A DNA stretch of 64,000 nt from Polysphondylium violaceum (lineage: Eukaryota > Evosea > Eumycetozoa > Dictyosteliales > Dictyosteliaceae): contig AJWJ01000059.1 in assembly GCA_000277445.1 (NCBI GenBank), forward strand, positions 1 to 64,000, read 5' to 3'. Position numbers and translations under genes: made by a program. Below are positions 56,932-64,000 of this stretch, in pieces; the stretch's first letter is position 1; each line of letters opens with the position of its first letter. The notes below the pieces were generated by a model, which was not told where the DNA came from, made no database searches, and saw only the letters and a program-made list of their open reading frames with translations.

Positions 56932-59900
56932 TTACACTTTTTGTTGGGGTTGTTGAGAATTGCCAGAACCACTGTTTGTATTATTGTTGGTGGTCGACGA
57001 TTTCTTTTTTTGATTGTTATTATTTTCCAAATGTTTTACTTTTGTAAATTTATCAGGAACCATTGTGAAATACAACCACATTGCGTCACGGAATCTGAGT
57101 TTATATTGTTTGGGAGAAATGACTGTGGGAACTTTACCGCCACCACCCATAATACCCGATTGTTTTACTTTCATTTCCAAGGCTTTGTCCCAAGTAAACT
57201 TTCTCATGTAATCAATGATACCCACAACCAATTGATTTTTATTGGAATCTATGCCGGTGAGAAGAGAGTAATCCATAACGTTAAGAGAGGAAAGAAAAGC
57301 GGTATCGTTCCACACTGCCAACGCAATTCTAGTTTTATCATACTCTGGCAAACAAATGGGCGAGGCAAAGGAAGCTTGTAAAAGGTTTTCGTCCAACAAT
57401 ACCTCTGATTCGTTCTTGACCAATCTACCACGAAGAGATCCTTTCAAATCATAAGTTTTCGAGATATTTTTGTTGTAAAACAAGTTTTCCATAACAATCA
57501 GATCCTTTTTAATGGATTTACCATTGCCATCCTTCCATCTGACGCTATAGACACCCAGAGTTTTGCAGAGAGTGGTGGGAATTTGATGAAGAAAGGCTTT
57601 GCAAATATATTCAAAATACAATGGAGCAAAATCTAAAAACGATTCCAATTCAATTCTACTGACTTGTTTGAGAATAAATCTATCATCCAACGTTTTGGTC
57701 CAAGAGGATCCAGATTTACCACCTTTGGCATTCCAAATCTTGGAACGAGACAAGGATTCAATAAATTCATTGTCACCACAAACAAATTCTCTGAGTGCAT
57801 GGAATTGAACGGGATAGTAGGTTGTACAAAATATATTGATTTCATTTCCATTCTTTTCAAATTTAAATCTACTTCTAATTTCTTTTCTTTGATTGGCCAC
57901 AATTAATCTCGACAATCTAAGATTTTCCTCAGAGAAAATATCATAATCTTGCTCTTGTTGTTGTTGTTGTTGTTGTTGGTTGTTGTCAAGTGTTAAATAT
58001 TCATCTAGTTCTTGTTCATTTTCATTGTTTTCATCTTTTCTTTCTTGATCTTTGTTTTCCAATATATCGTTTGCTTCACTTGTTAAAGGTTCTTCAACAC
58101 TATTGCTATTGTTCTTTTTAAATGCAGAAGATAAAGATTCATTATCATGATTTACAAATTCATCGGTTGATTTGGATATGGTTCCCAATGGACTGGATGA
58201 GAGTGGTGATGTCTTTTTAGTAATGTTTAGTGTTGGGCTAAGGATTGGTGAATTTGACATTGTAAGAGTGGTTCTTTGTTTCAATGATCCAAGGCCTACA
58301 ATGCTTGGTGAAGAGCCTGATATATTTTTAACTTGAGACGATTTAATTTCTACAGATGGTGATGATGGAATTGGTACTGATGATGTGGGTATTGTGATTG
58401 AACCCGATGATGAAAGTGGTATGTTTTCTGTAACACTGGTAGAATTTTCTTTGGTTGTCTCTGTTTCTTTACTACTAGTATTATTGTTATTGTTATTATG
58501 ATTATTATTGTTATTGTTATTATTACTATTACTATTGTAATTATTATTATCAGTTGATAATAAATTTGGTTTGTTTAATTCTTCTTGAATCAAGGTATTT
58601 AATGTAGATTTAAAATCAGCAGATGATAAAGTATAGGCAATGGTGGTACTGGGTTCATTTTCAAACAATGCTATATTATCAGAACTATCCAACAAGAGAT
58701 ATGGTACGGTTGGTGTTAAAAGTTTGGATGTAGAGATGGATGATACGATGCCAGCAATGGTATCAATCAATTTCAATGGTTTTGATGAGCCAGGTGGTTT
58801 ACTTGGATCTTTGGTGGTTTGATTGGGTGAATAGTTTGTAGATGACATACTACTATTACCACTGCTTGGATTAGAATAGTTGGTCGATGACATATTAGAG
58901 TAATTTAATGATTGTTGGTTATAATTCAGAGAGTAGTTGTTGGTACTACCACCGTTGTTGTTGTTGTTATAGTTCATTGAATTGTTATTACTACCGCCAC
59001 TAGCAGTGACTGTTATATTTGGATTACTGGAACCACCGGGATTGGTGACATTATTCATACTGGCATAGTTCATTGATTGTTGGGGAAGAGGTAGAGTTGT
59101 TGAACTAATTTCATGATTACTTTCAGAATTATTTCCACCATAGACATCATCAGAGGGCACGAGAATGATTTGTGGAGGTGGTGTTGGGGGAGGGGGTGGT
59201 GAGGGCGATGCCAACTGTCTGTCAATGATGGTGGAGTAGGTGGTTGTGGTCGATGCTGTGTCGCTGAGGGCGTCCAACTGGTTATCTGAACACACAGAAG
59301 AGAAATCCAATTGCGATGGTGTTGGTGTGATGGGTGGTGTCGAGGTGGACAGATGGTGTTGCTTGATTCTCGACTTGGACAAGTCGATAGAGTTTGGCGA
59401 GTCGGGGTCAAAAGAGGTGGTGAGGTTACGCTTGGAACGCTGATAGTTTGTGCTGTTGGATATACCCGACATTTGCGAATTCCATGTCATAAAGTTGGCA
59501 TACAGTATCTTTGTGAGATTGATGATGGGCTCGCTGGTATTGGGCACGTCGAGTTGGAGGGCCGCAATCTTGGAGATGATCAATCTCTTTTCCTCAATGA
59601 GCGATGGAATGAGCTCACCCACACGATCGTTGTTGTCTTGGCCCAGCTCCATCAACTTGTCATTCAAGGCCGAGTAGACTTGATTGGCACATTGGTCGAG
59701 TAACTCGAGCTCCTTGAAACGTGTGGCCTTCTTTTGCACGGGGTCAATCACTGGCGCTTTGGGCGAAGGCAGACAGAGATCAAGGGTGGGCAAAAGCTCA
59801 TAGGAAAAGATGGCGGCCAGATCTTTGTAGTAGAAATACGAGATGTGGTCCTTGGACGCATAATGGGTGCACTCAGGTGTGATGCCAAGCGAGATGGGGA

Positions 59901-62900
59901 GGAAGCCAAAGAACGAGATCTCTAAAAACTTGCCAAAAGACATCTCCCACGCCTCAGCCGAGAGCTGTGCCTCGGGGCCAAACTTGTTGCACACCTTGCA
60001 CAAATTGATGACGTTGATGTTGGCTCGCTGGGGAGGGGGTGGGCCCGTACGTATTTTGGAGGGCTTGTCTTGGATGGTCTGTGTCTTTTGCACACAGATG
60101 TTGATACGACATGTCGAGTTCATAAACGTACGCTCATGCTCAATGAGAGGACGGTTGCATTCCTTGATGTTGCACACATAGTTGCTAAAACAAAACTTGT
60201 TGAGAAACTCGCCAAGCGTCAGATCATTGTCGGTGTAGTAGTCGATTGAGTGTGTCTCAAATGGGATGCATTGATTCGAGTTGCAAAAGATCGAGTGACT
60301 AAAGGCGATCGACTGGTGATCGAATATCGACTCGTTCTCGAGCGGAGGGAACCGACTCTTTCTAAAGGCATCTGATGTGCCAATGCCCAAGATCTCGTCT
60401 TCGGTCTGATACTGGATGACCGACTGCTGTTGGCCGGTGCTATCGGAATGCGGTCGATAGAAGCTCTGAAGAAGGAATTTTCGCGAGGGGATGTGTTGCG
60501 ATGTGAATCTGTATTTCCAGGGGATCGAGGGATAGGACTTAGGGATGGTGAATCGGATCTGTGGGGAGCATGAGAGCTTTTGGTCGTTGTGGATGCTCGA
60601 GTAAAAGGTGGTGGTGGATGACTGGTCTCGGAGATATCTGACCTCGAGCATCGAGTGTCTGATGGCATAGATGGTAAAGACCAGTATCTTTTTAATGATC
60701 TTTAGTGTCTCGAGCGACTCGCCTCTAATGGTGATGGTGGCGCCCAACTCTGCAGGGCATTTCTCAAAGTACATCAATGTCTTTTTCGCCAACACTCCAT
60801 CATCTTTCAAGCCTGTGCTCGAGTATGTCTGGATTCTAAATTGGCCGCAACTGCCAAGATTCTTTATCGTGTTGCTGGCGGTGGTGTTGTTGTTGGGGGT
60901 AGAACTGTTGACATTTGGTGACGAGGGCACAGAAGAGGCCGGTGAGGGCTGCGCATTAAGAGTGCTTGATGGGGATGCAAGATTGTTGTTGCCAGTGGGT
61001 GACAACGAGTTGGAGGGATAGATGATGTCCAGAGTGGGGAGTACCTCGCCACCCAGGCATCTGCCGAGTCTTTCCAGCACCTTGGGCTTGACATTGAGGG
61101 CCAGAGAGATACCGGCGTCCAATAAAAAGTCTTGGGCGTGTCTCGAGACAGTCTTTTCGACCAACACGATATCAGGCTTACGCTCGGCAATCTTGGACAC
61201 CAGGATTCTCAAATACTCCTTCTCTTGCTGAAGCAGTTGGTCAAAGAACAAAAATTTGTTCTCGACTCTCTGAAACTCGACCGAGCAGCTGAGCAACAGG
61301 ATCTTGGGATTCACGAATCGGTCCTTCATCTTTTTGTGCGTGAGGATCTTGGTCATCACCACGCCGTCAATATAGTTGCACTCGCTCTTGCTGCCGCCTG
61401 GAATCTTTTTCACCTTGATGTATTCGTTGGGCGACATTCTATCGCCATTCTTTGCATAGATCTTGACATTTGTGCACGCCTTTTTGGCAAACTTGAGAAT
61501 GATATCGTTCCACTCGGGATCAATACCATTGACGCACAGTTGTTTGACAACGATGCCATAGATATGCTCAATGTATGGTGTGACCAATGGCTCGCCCTCC
61601 ATCTGAAACTTTACTTGTTTTTCCATCAACTCCAACTCCTTTTGTTTGGTCTTTTGGATCTGCTCCATGATGTATTGGTCCTTTTTCGAAAGGAGTGCAG
61701 ATGCTGTGTGATTGGATATCGTTGCATATTGTTGTTGGTGGAGGAGCTCTTGATGTGTGAATGTGTCTATGTGATTATCGTTACTTTCATAGTACTTCTT
61801 TGGCAACGGATACTGTTCCAAAAACTTTCCCTTGTTGGTGGTCTTGGGATGGCTTTGGAGAGATCCGATACTGGGATCACTGAAAAACAATGAGCTTGGT
61901 GTGATTACCAATGGTTGTTGTTTGTTTTCGTGATGTCTGTTCTTGATCAACGATGTAGTGGATGCACTAAGATTACTATTGTTGTTATTGGTATCAAAGC
62001 TAAGTATGGGCATTGACGATTTCAAAGGATTGGGAGAGATACTGGTGGTACTGGTTTGAGTTGGTGATAAAGGAGATGGTGATAACAATGGAACTGATTG
62101 AGGAGTGGTTGAGAGTTGATTGGGTGTCAATGGAGGATACAACACACCGCCATTGGGTGTGGTAACTGCGTGAGGGGGTGATGTTGATCCATGTTGAGGA
62201 GTTGATTTCTTGAATATTGATGGAAGTGCAGACATTGAAAACGAGGTAATGTTTCCACGTGCTGGCATTGTATATCTATTGGATACATTTAGATTATTAT
62301 TATTATTATTATTACTACTATTATTATTACTATTATCATTTGTATTGTTACTGCTACTACCACTACTGTTATTATGTGGAAAATGTTCATCAAATGATGC
62401 TGGCTTATGAAGAAATAGAATATCAGAGGAAGAGGACGATAGCTTTGAATCCACAACTTCGTGTAATGATGATGTAGATAGATTGGGTTGCTCCTCTTCT
62501 GAGCTATCTGATGCAGTGTCGTCCAATTCATAGTTTACTTCTTGGTCGCTGTAATATATCATGGCGTCGTCAATAATAGCGCCATGATGGGATGATTGGG
62601 GTGGTGAAGATGGATGTACTAATTGGTGATCTTGCTGCTGTTGCTGTTGGTTATATTGTTGTTGCTGTTGTTGATGGTGATCTTTAGATTTAAATGGTGA
62701 CAAGATGGTCGATGGATTCAACAAGAATCCCTTTCCAAACAATCCAGCATTGCCACCACTACTATTGCTACCGGTGGTGGTGGTAGTAATGGTTGTGGTG
62801 CTTGTTGATGTCGAGTCTGACGCATTTGTCGTTGTGCTTGTTGTTGTAGTGGTCATAGACGACAATGTCGACGAAAGGGGACCGTCTGAATAAGAGTAAC

Positions 62901-63829
62901 TATCAAAACTCTTTGACAGGGGGTTATTGTGACTGCTGTTGTTGCCTAACAACGACTCTGTGGTGATGTGATTGCTTATATCCAATCCACCACTGACAAT
63001 ACCACCATCGATGCCCTGATTGCCACCACCGCTGGCAGTACCTTGATGATGATTGGTGATCTCCAGGGGGTCCTCATCGGGTGTTGTATAAAAGGTGTAA
63101 CAAAAATTACATACTCTAATCTGCTGACCCTTGTTATCGGTCAATGTCTTTTCCGAACATTTCCAACAAAATATCTGTCCACATAATCTACAATGATGCT
63201 TTCTCTTGAATGTCGTAAACTCTGCTGAACAATCATAACATTTAAAAGATGAATGATCAGGTACCCAAAATCTCTACATATATGTTGTATATTTATGATG
63301 AATGAGTATTTATACAAGACACATTGCTATACATTTGACATCCTCTTACCTTGTCTTTTTCTGCTGTAGGAAGTGGTTTTTGAAACTTTGCTTTGAATGC
63401 ATCTATTAGTTTATGATTGATTCCACCTGTATTATTACCACCACTGCTGTTATTACTGTTGCTACTGATTTTATCTAAACTACTCATATCATCCTTGGCG
63501 ATTATTTTAGGACTTTCATTCTTGTTTGTAATGTTTAATCCTATACTACTATTATTACTACTATTTACTAAAATAGGACTACTGGTAGTACTATTACCAA
63601 CAGTTGTATTTGCACTACTGCTAATGCTACTGGGGGCATTGGTATTGTTATTATTGAAATAGGTGTTATTAAAATTTGTTGAATTGAGTCTATCCTCATA
63701 CTCTATCTCTGGCAGAGGACCAAAATCTTTTTGAGAGTCATCTCCTCCAAAAAACTTTGAAAAGAACGAAGATGTGCCTCCTTGCAAAGACGATGAACTA
63801 TTGAATGATTGAAATGTATTCCCACTCAT
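56932..63829 (-). CDS. pikfyve: PIKfyve/Fab1, phosphatidylinositol-3-phosphate 5-kinase
   Basis: Makes PtdIns(3,5)P2 on endosomes and is needed for endolysosome traffic. Exon 1 (63829-63350) and exon 2 (63273-56932) join in phase 0 to 2273 residues. The intron falls right before the FYVE finger (about 161-225): WVPD, then RKHHCRLCG and paired CxxC motifs. Ser/Asn/Gln-rich disorder follows. The chaperonin-like (CCT/TCP1) domain lies near 740-1030 and a Cys-rich conserved region near 1100-1290. The lipid kinase (about 1950-2250) has YDLKGSLRGR, NVMDYSLLTGID and IIDYMRKFTWDK. Gln and Asn runs sit before the kinase. Exon 2 of 6.3 kb is the longest in the window and its middle is GC-rich. Confidence 0.96.
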
Positions 63830-64000
63830 TTTATTATATATACAGAGAGTGAGGGTGTATGGATGTATAGTATATAGTATATAGAATAGTCAACTACAGA
63901 CAAAGAGAGTGAGACTATCTCCCTATTGAAATAAAAGCAATGTATAATATATACACTACAAAACTATCTCTTCTCTGTTTGTGTTCACTTTCCTTTTATA
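63830..64000 (-). promoter_or_regulatory. Upstream end of PIKfyve
   Basis: 171 bp before the PIKfyve ATG, with repeated TATAGTATA-like words and GAGAGTGAG repeats. It probably contains the leader and part of the promoter; the region continues past the window. Confidence 0.45.

Noticed and set aside
61132-61893. 253-residue plus-strand open frame
   Set aside because: It lies wholly opposite the PIKfyve chaperonin-like domain, whose conserved protein sequence explains the long antisense opening.
1-64000. Transposons, retroelements or CRISPR arrays
   Set aside because: No transposase, reverse transcriptase, long terminal repeat or regularly spaced repeat array was found; only simple repeats and the short repeat blocks listed.

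Overview
The window looks like nuclear DNA of a dictyostelid social amoeba (Amoebozoa). The evidence is AT-rich intergenic DNA full of poly-A/poly-T and TAA repeats, short introns of about 60-170 bp with GTAAGT/GTATGT donors, short intergenic gaps, Asn/Gln/Thr/Ser homopolymers inside proteins, and amoeba-type genes (12-membrane-span adenylyl cyclase, TSET/TPLATE, an LRR dual-specificity phosphatase of MPL type, small peptide genes). Base composition by eye is less extreme than in Dictyostelium discoideum, so a deeper group such as Cavenderia or Heterostelium is plausible, but the species cannot be fixed from the sequence alone.

Layout. 0.9-4.7 kb: two tandem Na+/H+ exchangers. 5.0-11.7 kb: a PAP/TUTase-type nucleotidyltransferase, an LRR protein, La protein and an alpha/beta hydrolase. 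12-17.3 kb: Get4, a small C-terminal membrane protein, and TPLATE of the TSET coat. 17.4-21.1 kb: an ACA-type adenylyl cyclase with 1.7 kb of upstream DNA. 22.8-25.6 kb: Lsm2, a cysteine-rich probably GPI-anchored protein, a repeat cluster and a tRNA-Cys. 25.8-34.4 kb: MSH3, Nop2, a 146-nt long-stem hairpin and zuotin/DNAJC2. 34.5-45.4 kb: a RING-H2 protein, TBCB, a DTW-domain tRNA modification enzyme, AK6, alkaline phosphatase, U1C, SppA and a small membrane protein. 45.5-49.5 kb: TSR1 and an unknown acidic protein. 49.5-53.7 kb: gene-poor, with one Asn/His-rich coiled-coil protein. 53.7-63.8 kb: an MPL-type phosphatase, a 56-residue peptide gene with a 10-nt first exon, and PIKfyve.

Most genes are single-copy housekeeping loci and many serve RNA and ribosome work: La, Lsm2, U1C, Nop2, DTW enzyme, AK6, TSR1, DNAJC2. 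Signalling genes (ACA, MPL, PIKfyve) have the longest upstream regions. No intact transposon, retroelement or CRISPR array was seen. Coordinates of spliced genes cover the first to last coding base; exon limits are in the evidence and were chosen by consensus splice sites, reading phase and family alignment from memory.
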